From assembly GCA_016860845.1 (NCBI GenBank), contig BOKF01000036.1, positions 1 to 64,000 of the forward strand: DNA of 64,000 nucleotides. Reading direction: 5' to 3'. Shown piece after piece: positions 34,455-42,820 of this stretch. Under the pieces are notes generated by a model. The model was not told where the DNA came from, did not search any database, and saw nothing but the letters and a program-made list of their open reading frames with translations. Both the position numbers and the translations under genes were made by a program. Positions within the stretch are counted from its first letter, which is position 1. Each line of letters opens with the position of its first letter. The stretch comes from Chloroflexota bacterium (GTDB lineage Bacteria > Chloroflexota > Anaerolineae > 4572-78 > J111).

Positions 34455-36569
34455 ATGGGTACTTTTTTGCTTATCGCCGCTGGAATTGCTTTTGCCTTTA
34501 TCGTCATACTGGTCTTTTTCGCCCTGATTGCCAAATCTTATGTTAAAGCGCCGGCTAACCGAGCCTTTGTGCGGACCGGCCGGGGGGCGCAGCCCAAGGT
34601 GGTGATGAACGGGGGTGCTTTCGTGTTTGGCCTGGTCCACGAAATTACCTGGGTTGATCTGGGCACGATGGCTATTGAGATCGAGCGCACCGAGCAGAAT
34701 GCCCTGCTCACCCGCGACCCACAGTACGCTGACATTCGGGCAATATTTTATATCAAAGTCAACCCGACCATTGAAGGCATTGTTGACGCCGCCCGTACCA
34801 TCGGCGGCAAAGCGGTGGATGCGATGGCGGTCAAGCAGTTGGTAGACGCCAAGTTGGATGGCGCGCTGCGTGATGTGGCCGCCACCTTTACCCTGATGAG
34901 CCTGCACCAGGAACGGGACAATTTTATCCAAAAAGTGCAGGAGCGGGTTAAAGAAGATTTGGAACAGAACGGCCTGGTGCTGGAAAGCGTCAGCATTCTC
35001 ACCTTGAAGGCTGCCCGGCAAGGCTCCTTTGGTACCGACGACGTGTTTGGGGCGCAGGTGGCGCGGGCCAACGCCGACGTGATTCAGACGGCTCAACGCG
35101 AGCGCAACGACATCGAACGCAAGACCGAGATTGAGGTTAAGCAGCGCGATACCAGCACCTCTAAAGAAAAACTAACTCTGGAGCAAGACCTGGCTTTTGC
35201 CGCCGCCACCCAACAGCGCGAGGTGCAGGCGCGCCAGGCTGCCGAAAAATCCACTGCCGAGACGTTTATCTACGAGCAAGAATTGGCGGCGGAACAGGCT
35301 CGCATTGCCAAAGAGCGGGCCATCAAACTGTCCGAGATTGAAATGGAGCAGACTCTCCTGGTCCAGAGCGAGCGCAAGAACCAGGAATACCAGGCGGCGG
35401 AGATTGCCCGCAACCAGGCCATTGAAGTGGCCGAACAGACCAAGCAAATCTCGGTGCTCAAAGAGCAGCAAAAACGTGAAGCGGCCGAAAAAGAACGGTT
35501 GATGGTGGCCGCCCAGCGCGAGCAGGCTGCCCAGGATGTCAAAACCGTCGAGGAGACGGCCCAGGCCAAGCGGCTGGCCCAAATCCAGGTTATCGAAGCG
35601 GAACGCGACGCTCAGAAGGCCATGATTGATCGCAAGAACGCCGTCGAAATCGAGGCGCTCAAGCGAATTCGTGAAGCCGAAGCGCAGGCAGCCGCGCTCA
35701 AAGAAATAGCCCAAGCCGAGTTCGAGGCGGCCCAGAAGCAAGCCGAAACCAAGCGCACTCAGGCCCAGGCTGAAAGTGACGCCGAGAAGATGCGAGCTGA
35801 CGCCGAACGGGCCCGCACCAGCGCCGCCGGTCTGGCCGAAGCGGAAGTGCTGCGGGCCAAAGCCGAAGCGGCCCAGTTGCAGGGTATGGCCGAGGCCGAG
35901 GTCATCCGGGCCAAAGCCGACGCTATGCGGGCCGAGGCCGAAGTTATCCGGGCCAAGGGGCTGGCCGAGGCTGAGGCCGTCAAAGCCAAGGGGCTGGCCG
36001 AGGCCGAGGGTCAAAAGGCCAAGGCCGAGGCGCTGGCCGCGTTTGATAACGTCAGCCAGCAGTTGGAGATGCAGCGCCTGCAGATTGACGCCCAGATTCA
36101 AATCGGCGTGGCCCGCGCCCAGGCCATCGGCGCGGCCATTGCCAACATGCAGATCAAGATGTTCGGCACGCCCGAAGCCGCCGACAGCATTCTGCGCCTG
36201 ATGTCCTTTGCCGAAGGGATGAATGACGTGGTGAATGCGGTCCCACCGCAAGTACGCGAACTGGGCACGCAGTTGCTCAGTAAGGTGGTTGGGAACGGGC
36301 ACGGCAACGGCCAGTTGCCCTCTACTTCACCGCTGACTTTAGAGCAGGTGGCGGTCCTGATGCCGCAGCTCATGGCCCTGGTTGACCGGACCCTGGATGT
36401 CAATTTGATCAAAAAGCAGACGGTCAGCCAGGTCCTCGACCAACTCGAAGCCCAGGCAAGTGAGGCCGACCAGCCGCTCGTAGCCCAGGCTCGCACTGCC
36501 CTGGCCGTTCTCCCGATTCTGGCCGAGATGAATTTTGAGGATGTATATTTGCGCTACGTGGGGAAGTAA
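34455..36569 (+). CDS. Flotillin family protein (YqiK-like)
   Basis: 704 residues. An N-terminal membrane anchor (TFLLIAAGIAFAFIVILVFFALIA) is followed by the SPFH domain (about 40-210; VRTGRGAQPKVVMNGGAFVF, ARTIGGKAVDAMAV) and a very long Ala/Glu-rich coiled coil (about 215-530, with repeats such as AEAEVIRAKA and GLAEAEAVKAKGLAEAEG). Flotillins assemble into ring-like membrane scaffolds that gather proteins in ordered lipid. AAGGAGG precedes the ATG by seven bases. The coiled coil is long for the family. It is flanked by the YqiJ-like protein and an ion-channel-like gene. Confidence 0.93.
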   Translation: MGTFLLIAAGIAFAFIVILVFFALIAKSYVKAPANRAFVRTGRGAQPKVVMNGGAFVFGLVHEITWVDLGTMAIEIERTEQNALLTRDPQYADIRAIFYIKVNPTIEGIVDAARTIGGKAVDAMAVKQLVDAKLDGALRDVAATFTLMSLHQERDNFIQKVQERVKEDLEQNGLVLESVSILTLKAARQGSFGTDDVFGAQVARANADVIQTAQRERNDIERKTEIEVKQRDTSTSKEKLTLEQDLAFAAATQQREVQARQAAEKSTAETFIYEQELAAEQARIAKERAIKLSEIEMEQTLLVQSERKNQEYQAAEIARNQAIEVAEQTKQISVLKEQQKREAAEKERLMVAAQREQAAQDVKTVEETAQAKRLAQIQVIEAERDAQKAMIDRKNAVEIEALKRIREAEAQAAALKEIAQAEFEAAQKQAETKRTQAQAESDAEKMRADAERARTSAAGLAEAEVLRAKAEAAQLQGMAEAEVIRAKADAMRAEAEVIRAKGLAEAEAVKAKGLAEAEGQKAKAEALAAFDNVSQQLEMQRLQIDAQIQIGVARAQAIGAAIANMQIKMFGTPEAADSILRLMSFAEGMNDVVNAVPPQVRELGTQLLSKVVGNGHGNGQLPSTSPLTLEQVAVLMPQLMALVDRTLDVNLIKKQTVSQVLDQLEAQASEADQPLVAQARTALAVLPILAEMNFEDVYLRYVGK

Positions 36570-36580
36570 AGTCTAAAACG

Positions 36581-36634
36581 TGATGCGTGATGCGTAATGA
36601 ATTTCAGTAAGCCAATTTCACGCATCACGCATCA
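36581..36634. repeat. Perfect 15-bp inverted repeat of TGATGCG type
   Basis: TGATGCGTGATGCGT (36581-36595) pairs exactly with ACGCATCACGCATCA (36620-36634) after the flotillin stop. Half of the motif (CACGCATCATC) also precedes the flotillin gene at about 34415. Confidence 0.75.
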
Positions 36635-36666
36635 TCAAGTAGAATTTTTGCGACAGGTTAACAACT

Positions 36667-37080
36667 GTGGCTCAAAATAGTGATCTGCTCTACGTCTTCA
36701 CCGGCGTTTCCAGCGCCCAGGTTGTCAGCGCCTTAAACACCGCACTGAACAAACGGGGTGATGTCGAAGCCCAGGTGGCCGAATGGCTGACGCACCGCCC
36801 TTTGGAGTCGTTGGGCGGCTTTCTGTTCAGCGCGTCGGCGGCCTTTTACCTGGCCGAGCGCGGTATCAACCCCAAGATTCAGACCTTTGTGGATGCGCTG
36901 TACTACGTCAGCACGTGTTTATCGGTGGGGTACGCCGATATTTTTGCCCAAACCCAAACGGGCAAACTCATCGCCACCCTGGCGATGACCATCGGTCCGG
37001 CATTGACCGGCAATGCCCTCGACCCGCCGGGCCGAACCGGCCTCAGCCCATGGTCAGGCATTATTGTTAGAACGGCTTGA
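36667..37080 (+). CDS. Two-TM ion-channel-like protein, probably frameshifted
   Basis: 137 residues from a GTG start. LGGFLFSASAAFYLAERG resembles a first helix; YYVSTCLSVGYADIFAQTQTG is a pore loop and filter of potassium-channel type (TVGYGD in most, SVGYAD here); KLIATLAMTIGPALTGNAL is the second pore helix. The frame ends abruptly at DPPGRTGLSPWSG. Removing one G in the GGG at 37029-37031 would continue as AEPASAHGQALLLERLEAIL and run to a stop at 37157-37159, giving a coiled C-terminus. This is either a one-base deletion mutation or an assembly error. It may be co-transcribed with flotillin. Confidence 0.6.
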   Translation: MAQNSDLLYVFTGVSSAQVVSALNTALNKRGDVEAQVAEWLTHRPLESLGGFLFSASAAFYLAERGINPKIQTFVDALYYVSTCLSVGYADIFAQTQTGKLIATLAMTIGPALTGNALDPPGRTGLSPWSGIIVRTA

Positions 37081-37118
37081 GGCTATTTTGGAGGAGTTAC
37101 GCCAGCAGCGGGGGTCGG

Positions 37119-37412
37119 CTAAAGCACAAACGCCAGACCAATCATCACCGCAAACATGATGGCGGAAATGGTCAGGATGGTGGTCAGTTCGCGATATTCG
37201 TGCCGGTATTCTTCGGCAAAATTGACCGCAGCCGCCTTGCGATTGTTCAGCGGGGCAGCCGGAGCAGTTCTGGACGATGCCGGAGTGTAAACTTCTGTCA
37301 TCGCCGGGACGGCTGTGTCAACGGCTGGGGTTTCAGCCGGGGCAGTTTTGGGGGTCATTGGTTTTTGCTTTTCAGCTTCGAAACGTCGCTCGCGGCGGGT
37401 TCTTTTAGCCAT
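37119..37412 (-). CDS. Small protein with one C-terminal TM helix
   Basis: 97 residues: a basic start (MAKRTRRERRFEAEKQK), a proline/alanine-rich disordered stretch, then FAEEYRHEYRELTTILTISA leading into a single TM helix that ends the protein (IMFAVMIGLAFVL). It is tail-anchored, with the basic part in the cytoplasm. I do not recognise a named family. Its 3' end would overlap the frame-corrected channel gene by about 40 bases on the other strand. Confidence 0.6.
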   Translation of the reverse strand: MAKRTRRERRFEAEKQKPMTPKTAPAETPAVDTAVPAMTEVYTPASSRTAPAAPLNNRKAAAVNFAEEYRHEYRELTTILTISAIMFAVMIGLAFVL

Positions 37413-37434
37413 AGTTAACCTTCTTTATCACCAA

Positions 37435-37461
37435 CCGGGGCAGGTCTGTGACCTGCCCCGG
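37435..37461. other. Perfect 12-bp palindromic hairpin
   Basis: CCGGGGCAGGTC, a TGT loop, then GACCTGCCCCGG. It lies between the sortase stop and the small TM gene, without a T-run on either side, so it may be a repeat element, an operator or a weak transcript end. Confidence 0.6.
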
Positions 37462-37501
37462 CGCATTTATGAAACAAAGCTAAATTATAGCACCTGGTAG
37501 C

Positions 37502-38521
37502 TTATTCGGCTAATTCGCCGATGACGACAATGCGGTGGGTATCAACCAGATAGGGGTAGCAGGTTTGCAGGGTGGCGACCGGCTCGGTGGTCGGCAGCAT
37601 CACCTCGACGTCGGTCGGGTTAATAATCCGCTTTTCTTTGACCACGTAACGGAACTTTTGCTCGCCGGCATAGATGAAATATTCGTCGCCGATCTCCATC
37701 TTTTCCAGGTAACGAAAGATTTCGCCGAAGATATCGTTATGAGCGGCCAGATACAGATTACCCCGCTCGCCAGGGTTGGCGCTGCCGGGGAGATGGCCGA
37801 CGCCCTTCTTCAAATCCTCCCAGGCAACGCCGTTGATGATCGGCGCGTCTACGTTGATTTTAGGAATGACAATGCGGGTCGGACTTTTCGCCGTCGGCTT
37901 AACCTCAATCGGCACGGCTGACCCACCTGCGGCGGAGGTTTGGACCCACTGCTGCAAGTGCAGAGGGACATCGGGGGCAGCCCCGCCGGGCGAGGTAGGT
38001 GGGGTATGGCCGCCGGGCAAGCGGCTCAAGGTAATCGGTGGGGGCGCGACGGTGGGCGTCGGCAGTTCCTGTTGAAGCGCGCTCTGCTGCGCCAGCGAAA
38101 CCTCGGCATTTAACTCTTTGAGGTTGAAATAGGAAGCGACCAGCACACCCACCAGGCCCAACAGGGCAACCACCTCCAGGCTCAAGAGCAGACTATCCCT
38201 GACTTTTTTTGTCCGGCTGCGCTCCTTTGCCGGTATGGCGCTGGCTTTGCGCTGGCCGAACAGCCCGCGCAGCGGCTGGATGGTCGCCGTTTGAAAGCCG
38301 GGGGCAGCAAGCGGCGGGTTTTTTGACCAGGAAGTGGGCGGCTGAGGTGGTGTAACTGGCTTGGCGAGCGGTGTATCCTGGCCTATCAAAGCTTCATTCA
38401 CCGAGCGGCCTTCACTGGAGAGGCGTTGAAACCGTTCCAGGCGGGATTGCCGCCGTTTCAACAGCAGCGCCTTCTCTAATTCTTCAACACTCAAATCTTC
38501 CAGCTTGCGTTTGCCAAACAT
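37502..38521 (-). CDS. Class D/E-type sortase
   Basis: 339 residues. A long cytoplasmic N-terminal region (1-105), one TM helix (about 110-135, SLLLSLEVVALLGLVGVLVAS), a Pro/Thr-rich spacer (to about 200) and the sortase barrel (about 210-339). The catalytic triad is present: His in YLAAHND, Cys in LQTCYPY and Arg in DTHRIVVIG. Sortases join surface proteins with an LPxTG-like signal to the wall or to each other. Substrate proteins are not recognisable nearby. The N-terminal extension, with coiled EELEKALLLKRRQSRLERF, is longer than usual. Confidence 0.9.
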   Translation of the reverse strand: MFGKRKLEDLSVEELEKALLLKRRQSRLERFQRLSSEGRSVNEALIGQDTPLAKPVTPPQPPTSWSKNPPLAAPGFQTATIQPLRGLFGQRKASAIPAKERSRTKKVRDSLLLSLEVVALLGLVGVLVASYFNLKELNAEVSLAQQSALQQELPTPTVAPPPITLSRLPGGHTPPTSPGGAAPDVPLHLQQWVQTSAAGGSAVPIEVKPTAKSPTRIVIPKINVDAPIINGVAWEDLKKGVGHLPGSANPGERGNLYLAAHNDIFGEIFRYLEKMEIGDEYFIYAGEQKFRYVVKEKRIINPTDVEVMLPTTEPVATLQTCYPYLVDTHRIVVIGELAE

Positions 38522-38673
38522 CGTTACCCTGGTGGGCAGTAAACAAACAAATTTCTGATTACTGGCTACTGGTTACTGACCATTGACTACTGATATTATG
38601 TCACGTTGTTATTGTAAAATGGGGAGTCTTTTTTGTCAAACAAGACTTGGCGGGAAAAAACTGCGGGGTATGC

Positions 38674-40284
38674 TTATTTTGACCAAAACCGCCTCAACAA
38701 CGCCGACAGCAAAGCCAACTCCTGCACCCGCAGCAGATACAAAGCCAGCAGGTAAACTCCAACCCCCAGGGCGCTCAACAGACCAACCAGGGTGGCTTCC
38801 GCGATCAAGCTATCAGCCGAGAGCCAGCCTTGCAAAAGAGGGAGAGCCAGCCAGAGCACGGCGGCCATAACCAGGGCAGCCGCCACTGCTTTGAGTGCAG
38901 TCGGGCCAAGGCCGTGACCGCGCAGCGGGGACAGCCGGCTGACCAGCCAGAGCATGACCAGGGCGTGTCCGGTCAGTTGGACGCTGTTGGCCAGCACCAG
39001 GTCAGTCATTTGCATGGGCCGGACCAGGCTGGGCAGAAGGGCGGCAACCAGATAAAAACCGACCCCCAACAGCCCGACCAAGGCCGGGGTGAGGGTGTTT
39101 TGGCGGGCGTAAAAGGCAAAAATCAGAGGCTGGTCAATGGCGGCAAAGGTCAGGCCGAAAAGATAGAAGCGCAGGGCCAGGGCGGTCTGCCGGGTGTCGA
39201 AGGCCGTAAAATCGCCGTGCTGGAAGAGCAAAGCCACAACCGGCTCGGCCAGGATGAACAGAGCGACCGCCGCCGGAATGGTCAGCACCAGGACCAGCCG
39301 CAGGCCGGTGGCCAGGGTATTCATAAATTCGGTCAATGTATCGGCGCTGGCGGAGGCCAGACGGGAGAGAGTCGGCAGGATGGCCAGCGAAATGGCCGCT
39401 GAAATCAGGCCCAGAGGAAATTGAATGATGGTGGTCGCGTACTGCATCCAGGCAATGCTCTGCTCACCCGTGCGTGAGGCCAAGTTTCGATCCAGGGCAA
39501 TGGCGACCTGGCTGATGACCAGGCCCAAAATGACCGGTAGGTAGAGTTTGCCCAGCCGGCGTAGGGCGGGGTGGTGGAGGTCGAACACAAGGCGGAGCCT
39601 GGCGTCACGCAGCCCTGGCAGTTGTAAGGCCACTTGCAGCAGCGCCCCCAGGAGTAAACCGACGGCCAGCGCCTCGATGCCCCAATCCAAAACCAGCGCC
39701 CCCAGCAGGGCGACTGTGACAATGGTGGCGTTAAAAACAGCGGCGGTGAAGGCCGGCAAAGCAAAACGCTTGAGAGCGTAGAGCAAACCGGTGATAATGC
39801 CGGAGAGGCTGAGAAAGAGCACCGCCGGGGTGGTCAGGCGCATCAAACAGGTGGTTGCTGCCAGCAATTCCTGGTCAAAGCCGCCCGCCATGAGGAACGC
39901 AACTTGAGGCGCGGCCAGTTCGATCAGGAGGACAATCAGACCTAAAACCACGACGGCCAGACTCAAGACCAGACTGGCCAGATGCCACAGCCCGGCCCGG
40001 TCGCGTTCCGCCTGTTCTGAAAAAAGAGGGACGAGCGCGCTGCTGACCATCCCGCCGACCAGCAGATCGTAGAGCATGGTCGGGATGATCTGCGCTACTC
40101 GAAAGGCAGAGACCAAGCCCGTCGCGCCAAACAGGTTGGCAATAACCGTTTCTCGGGCCAACCCCAAAATCCGGCTGACCACATTGCCCGCGGCAATCAC
40201 CGCCGCCGCGCGAGCCATGCCGGCAGTTTCAGCGGAGGTAGGGGCAAGCGGAGGAGGAGAGGCCAGGGGTGTTTGAGCAGCCAT
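38674..40284 (-). CDS. murJ: Lipid II flippase MurJ
   Basis: 536 residues, about 14 TM helices, MATE/MVF fold. Typical landmarks: AAAVIAAGNVVSRILGLARE at the start, IIPTMLYDLLVGGMVSSALVPLFSE, LMRLTTPAVLFLSLSGIITG, NLASRTGEQSIAWMQYA and LFQHGDFTAFDTRQTALAL. MurJ moves lipid II across the membrane for peptidoglycan synthesis. Its ATG overlaps the hspR stop codon (TGATG), so it is translated from the dnaJ-hspR-murJ operon; linkage of a wall flippase to a heat-shock repressor is unusual. The first 20 residues are low-complexity. Confidence 0.93.
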   Translation of the reverse strand: MAAQTPLASPPPLAPTSAETAGMARAAAVIAAGNVVSRILGLARETVIANLFGATGLVSAFRVAQIIPTMLYDLLVGGMVSSALVPLFSEQAERDRAGLWHLASLVLSLAVVVLGLIVLLIELAAPQVAFLMAGGFDQELLAATTCLMRLTTPAVLFLSLSGIITGLLYALKRFALPAFTAAVFNATIVTVALLGALVLDWGIEALAVGLLLGALLQVALQLPGLRDARLRLVFDLHHPALRRLGKLYLPVILGLVISQVAIALDRNLASRTGEQSIAWMQYATTIIQFPLGLISAAISLAILPTLSRLASASADTLTEFMNTLATGLRLVLVLTIPAAVALFILAEPVVALLFQHGDFTAFDTRQTALALRFYLFGLTFAAIDQPLIFAFYARQNTLTPALVGLLGVGFYLVAALLPSLVRPMQMTDLVLANSVQLTGHALVMLWLVSRLSPLRGHGLGPTALKAVAAALVMAAVLWLALPLLQGWLSADSLIAEATLVGLLSALGVGVYLLALYLLRVQELALLSALLRRFWSK

Positions 40285-40628
40285 CAGCCGTCAATCAGGC
40301 GCTTGCGTAAGCGGGCGATTTCGGCTTCCAACTCAGCCTGCCGGGTCTCCACTTCAAGCTGCAACTGCTCCAGCCGCTCGCGCATATCCAGAATAATCTG
40401 TACCCCGGCCAGATTTACACCTAACTCATCGGTTAAGCGGCTGATCTGGCGCAAACGGTCAATATCGGCTGGAGAGTAGAGCCGGATGTTGCCTTCACTC
40501 CGTTCCGGGACTACCAGGCCGATATTTTCGTAGTGACGCAGGGTTTGGGGATGCACGCCAATCATTTTGGCTGCGACACTGATGACATACATCGGTTGGT
40601 TGGGCGCCACATCTTGCGGGTCGGGCAT
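40284..40628 (-). CDS. hspR: HspR-like MerR-family heat-shock repressor
   Basis: 114 residues. MYVISVAAKMIGVHPQTLRH is the MerR helix-turn-helix as found in HspR, followed by YENIGLVVPERSEGNIRLYS, DIDRLRQISRLTDELGVNLAGV and a C-terminal coiled coil. HspR represses chaperone operons by binding HAIR inverted repeats with DnaK as corepressor. It starts eight bases after the dnaJ stop, the classical order. A HAIR-like site is present upstream of dnaJ at 41637-41657. Confidence 0.88.
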   Translation of the reverse strand: MPDPQDVAPNQPMYVISVAAKMIGVHPQTLRHYENIGLVVPERSEGNIRLYSPADIDRLRQISRLTDELGVNLAGVQIILDMRERLEQLQLEVETRQAELEAEIARLRKRLIDG

Positions 40629-40636
40629 ATGTTACT

Positions 40637-41560
40637 TTACAGGCCGCGCATATCGGCTAACTCTTCAAAGAGGGCAATTTCTTCCGGGGTTAAATTTTGC
40701 GGCAACTGGATCACCACTTTAGCATACAGGTCACCGCGCTCATCCGACTGCTTCAATTGGGGCATGCCCTGGCCCTTGAGCCGGAACGTGCGTCCCGATT
40801 GTGTTTCGGACGGAATCCGCAGCTTGATTTTGCCCTTAAAAGTCGGCACAGTCGCTTCGCCGCCCAAGATGGCCGTGTAAAGGTCAACCGGCAGTTCGGT
40901 ATAGAGGTCATCGCCAACCCGTTCAAAGGTAGGATGCGCAGCCACCTGAATTTCAAGGTAAAGGTCACCTTTAGGGCCGCCGCTCGCACCCTCAGCCCCC
41001 TCGCCGCGCACGCGCACTTTGGTGCCCGTTTTAGCCCCTTTGGGTATTTTAACCTCAATCCGGCGATCCCCTATGCGCAAAACACGTGAGACCCCGTTAA
41101 AAGCTTCTTCGAGGGAAATCTCAACTTTTTGGGTGTAATCCTGTCCCTGGCGCGGCGCGCTGCGGGCCTGGCCCATGCTTCCAAAAATAGCCTCGAAGAA
41201 ATCGGAGAAGCCGCCAGCACGGCCGGCGCCAGTCCCGCTTAAAATATCGTTCAAGTCAACGTACCCGCCGCCTCGATTCGCGCTCGAAACCCATTCACTC
41301 CAATCAAAGCCGCCACCACCCCCGGTCCGTTGATAGGCTTGCCAACTGGAGCCGAGACGGTCATATTTGGCGCGCTTATCAGGATCGGTTAGCACTTCGT
41401 TGGCTTCGTTGATTTCTTTGAAGCGCTCCTCGGCCACTTTATCGTTGGGGTTAACGTCGGGATGATATTTACGGGCTAATTTACGGTAGGCCTTTTTGAT
41501 ATCGTCGGTGCTGGCGCTTTTATCAACACCCAAAACTTTGTAATAATCCTTGTAATCCAT
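40637..41560 (-). CDS. DnaJ/CbpA-type co-chaperone
   Basis: 307 residues. J domain (1-70) with [17 protein letters not shown] (the HPD motif that stimulates DnaK) and [12 protein letters not shown]; a Gly/Phe-rich segment (75-130); then two beta-barrel substrate-binding domains (about 135-300; [49 protein letters not shown]). The cysteine-rich zinc domain of full DnaJ is missing, so it is of CbpA/type II build. It heads the dnaJ-hspR-murJ operon and is probably repressed by HspR. No dnaK or grpE is in the window. Confidence 0.93.
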   Translation of the reverse strand: MDYKDYYKVLGVDKSASTDDIKKAYRKLARKYHPDVNPNDKVAEERFKEINEANEVLTDPDKRAKYDRLGSSWQAYQRTGGGGGFDWSEWVSSANRGGGYVDLNDILSGTGAGRAGGFSDFFEAIFGSMGQARSAPRQGQDYTQKVEISLEEAFNGVSRVLRIGDRRIEVKIPKGAKTGTKVRVRGEGAEGASGGPKGDLYLEIQVAAHPTFERVGDDLYTELPVDLYTAILGGEATVPTFKGKIKLRIPSETQSGRTFRLKGQGMPQLKQSDERGDLYAKVVIQLPQNLTPEEIALFEELADMRGL

Positions 41561-41636
41561 TGAATAGTTCGTTCCTTGTCCTTTGAAAAATAGTTATGAC
41601 GATCCTGACCCCAAAGGCGGATCAGTCACCACAAAC

Positions 41637-41657
41637 CCTGAGTCTTTTCCTATCAAG
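41637..41657. promoter_or_regulatory. HAIR-like operator for HspR
   Basis: CCTGAGT, a seven-base spacer and TATCAAG match 11 of 14 positions of the HAIR consensus CTTGAGT-N7-ACTCAAG. The site lies 77-97 bases upstream of the dnaJ start. Confidence 0.45.
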
Positions 41658-41770
41658 TTTATTGAAGCAAGCCCTGGCAATCCATTCAAGACCACGAATT
41701 ATATCAAATACCTTCATTTGGGCAAACAAGGCCAGAAAGTTTATCCAGGAAAAAAGGTCGCTGAGCCAAC

Positions 41771-41806
41771 AAAAAAGCCTCACCTTATTCCAGGTGAGGC
41801 TTTTTT
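41771..41806 (-). terminator. Intrinsic terminator after the LysM gene
   Basis: AAAAAAGCCTCACCT and AGGTGAGGCTTTTTT form a perfect 15-bp stem with a six-base loop; the U-run works on either strand. It lies 66 bases after the LysM stop codon and resembles the terminator at 24373-24406, including TTCCAGG. Confidence 0.75.
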
Positions 41807-41871
41807 ATCAATGCTGTTTAAGGTCTACTTATGAGTTGAGCAACCTCAAACAACGTTTTAAACCTTATTTT

Positions 41872-42411
41872 TTAGTAGCAGTTGTAGTTGTAACCGCAGG
41901 TATAGCTGTAGCGTTGGTAATCATGGTAATAGCCATCGTAGTAATAGCCGGTATAATCATAACCGTAGCCTTGCCGATAGCAGTTATTGCCGCAACCCTG
42001 TTTTCCGTACCCCTGCTGGTAGCAGTCGTTCCCACAACCGCCATGCCATTTGACGGGCTGACGGTAGCAATTATTGTAGCACCCACTGGGTTGGGGTCGA
42101 GGCTTAGGGCGAGGGTGCCACCCCCCGCAGTTCTCGCAGTAACTACCCGCTGGAATGTACAGAACTTGTCCAGCATAGATGTGATCTGGGTTCGGTAAAC
42201 CATTGGCGCGGGCAATTTCGTAAGGGTCTACCCCAAATCTCCGGCAAATGGCATACAAGGTGTCGCCATATTGAACCTTATAGTAGAAACCATTACCCCA
42301 ACCACCGCCGCCATAACCCGATTGCGCTTTGCTCTCCGGGACTACAGCTAGCTGCAATAACACTAAAGCAAGAACAACCGCCAGCGCCTTAAAAATGAGA
42401 CTTCTGGTCAT
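41872..42411 (-). CDS. Secreted LysM protein with Cys/Tyr-rich tail
   Basis: 179 residues from the ATG that follows GGAGG at five bases; longer readings from 42576 lack a ribosome site. A signal peptide ends near ESKAQSG. One LysM domain (about 45-95: YKVQYGDTLYAICRRFGVDP, then NPDHIYAGQVLYIP) binds peptidoglycan. The tail (about 100-179) is rich in Cys, Tyr, Gly and Asn, with repeats such as CGNDCYQQGYG and CGNNCYRQGYG, and ends in many tyrosines. Paired cysteines suggest disulfide cross-linking outside the cell. There is no catalytic domain. Expression seems to involve a long leader. Confidence 0.8.
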   Translation of the reverse strand: MTRSLIFKALAVVLALVLLQLAVVPESKAQSGYGGGGWGNGFYYKVQYGDTLYAICRRFGVDPYEIARANGLPNPDHIYAGQVLYIPAGSYCENCGGWHPRPKPRPQPSGCYNNCYRQPVKWHGGCGNDCYQQGYGKQGCGNNCYRQGYGYDYTGYYYDGYYHDYQRYSYTCGYNYNCY

Positions 42412-42555
42412 TTTTCCTCCTATGGAAATAAAATTTTTGCTTCCGCGTTCCTTATCGAAAATTTGAATTATGTTCCAGTTCAAATACTCTTTGCCCACTG
42501 CATGAACAAAAAGACTGGTGAAGATTATTGATTCTCTAGCTGCACCTCCCCTTCT

Positions 42556-42629
42556 ATGGTCTTCGGTCATCCCCATGCCCGAAGGCCATCGTGTTCTGGG
42601 TTGCCATAGTAGTCTCTCACCTTACTATG
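42556..42629 (-). other. Structured segment of the LysM leader
   Basis: Read on the minus strand, CATAGTA/TACTATG (42605-42629) is a perfect 7-bp stem, and CTTCGG/CCGAAG with flanking ATGG/CCAT (42556-42589) forms a second hairpin. Both lie in a leader of about 245 bases. I could not match it to a riboswitch class. The remaining part of the 536-base gap 42412-42947 holds the promoter and terminator listed separately, and a six-codon frame at 42837-42857 after AAGGAGG. Confidence 0.4.
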
Positions 42630-42663
42630 TCAACTTTTTATGGTAAGCTTTTATGTTAAAATC

Positions 42664-42692
42664 ATTATAATGACTCTTCAATTTTCTGACAA
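42664..42692 (-). promoter_or_regulatory. Promoter of the LysM gene
   Basis: On the minus strand TTGTCA (42687-42692), exactly 17 bases, then a perfect TATAAT (42664-42669). Transcription would begin near 42657, about 245 bases before the LysM start. Confidence 0.6.
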
Positions 42693-42788
42693 GACTTAAT
42701 AGACATAATAATTTAAATTATCTCGTCATAAAGTGAGCAACTGCAAAAGTTCGGTACTATTTGCCTATTTTATCAGGAATTTTTGGCC

Positions 42789-42820
42789 AAAAAAGAAACC
42801 CGGCGCGAACGCCGGGTTTC
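42789..42820 (-). terminator. Intrinsic terminator after the DUF2877 gene
   Basis: On the minus strand GAAACCCGGCG and CGCCGGGTTTC enclose a TTCG loop and are followed by six T. It lies about 130 bases downstream of the DUF2877 stop codon. Confidence 0.75.

Noticed and set aside
35172..36302. A 376-codon minus-strand frame opposite the flotillin gene
   Set aside because: Its repeated Leu/Gly/Phe pattern is the mirror of the Ala/Glu coiled-coil codons of flotillin; no ribosome site.
42412..42692. A c-di-AMP (ydaO-type) or c-di-GMP riboswitch in the LysM leader
   Set aside because: The conserved cores of these classes could not be found by eye, so only an unassigned structured leader is reported.
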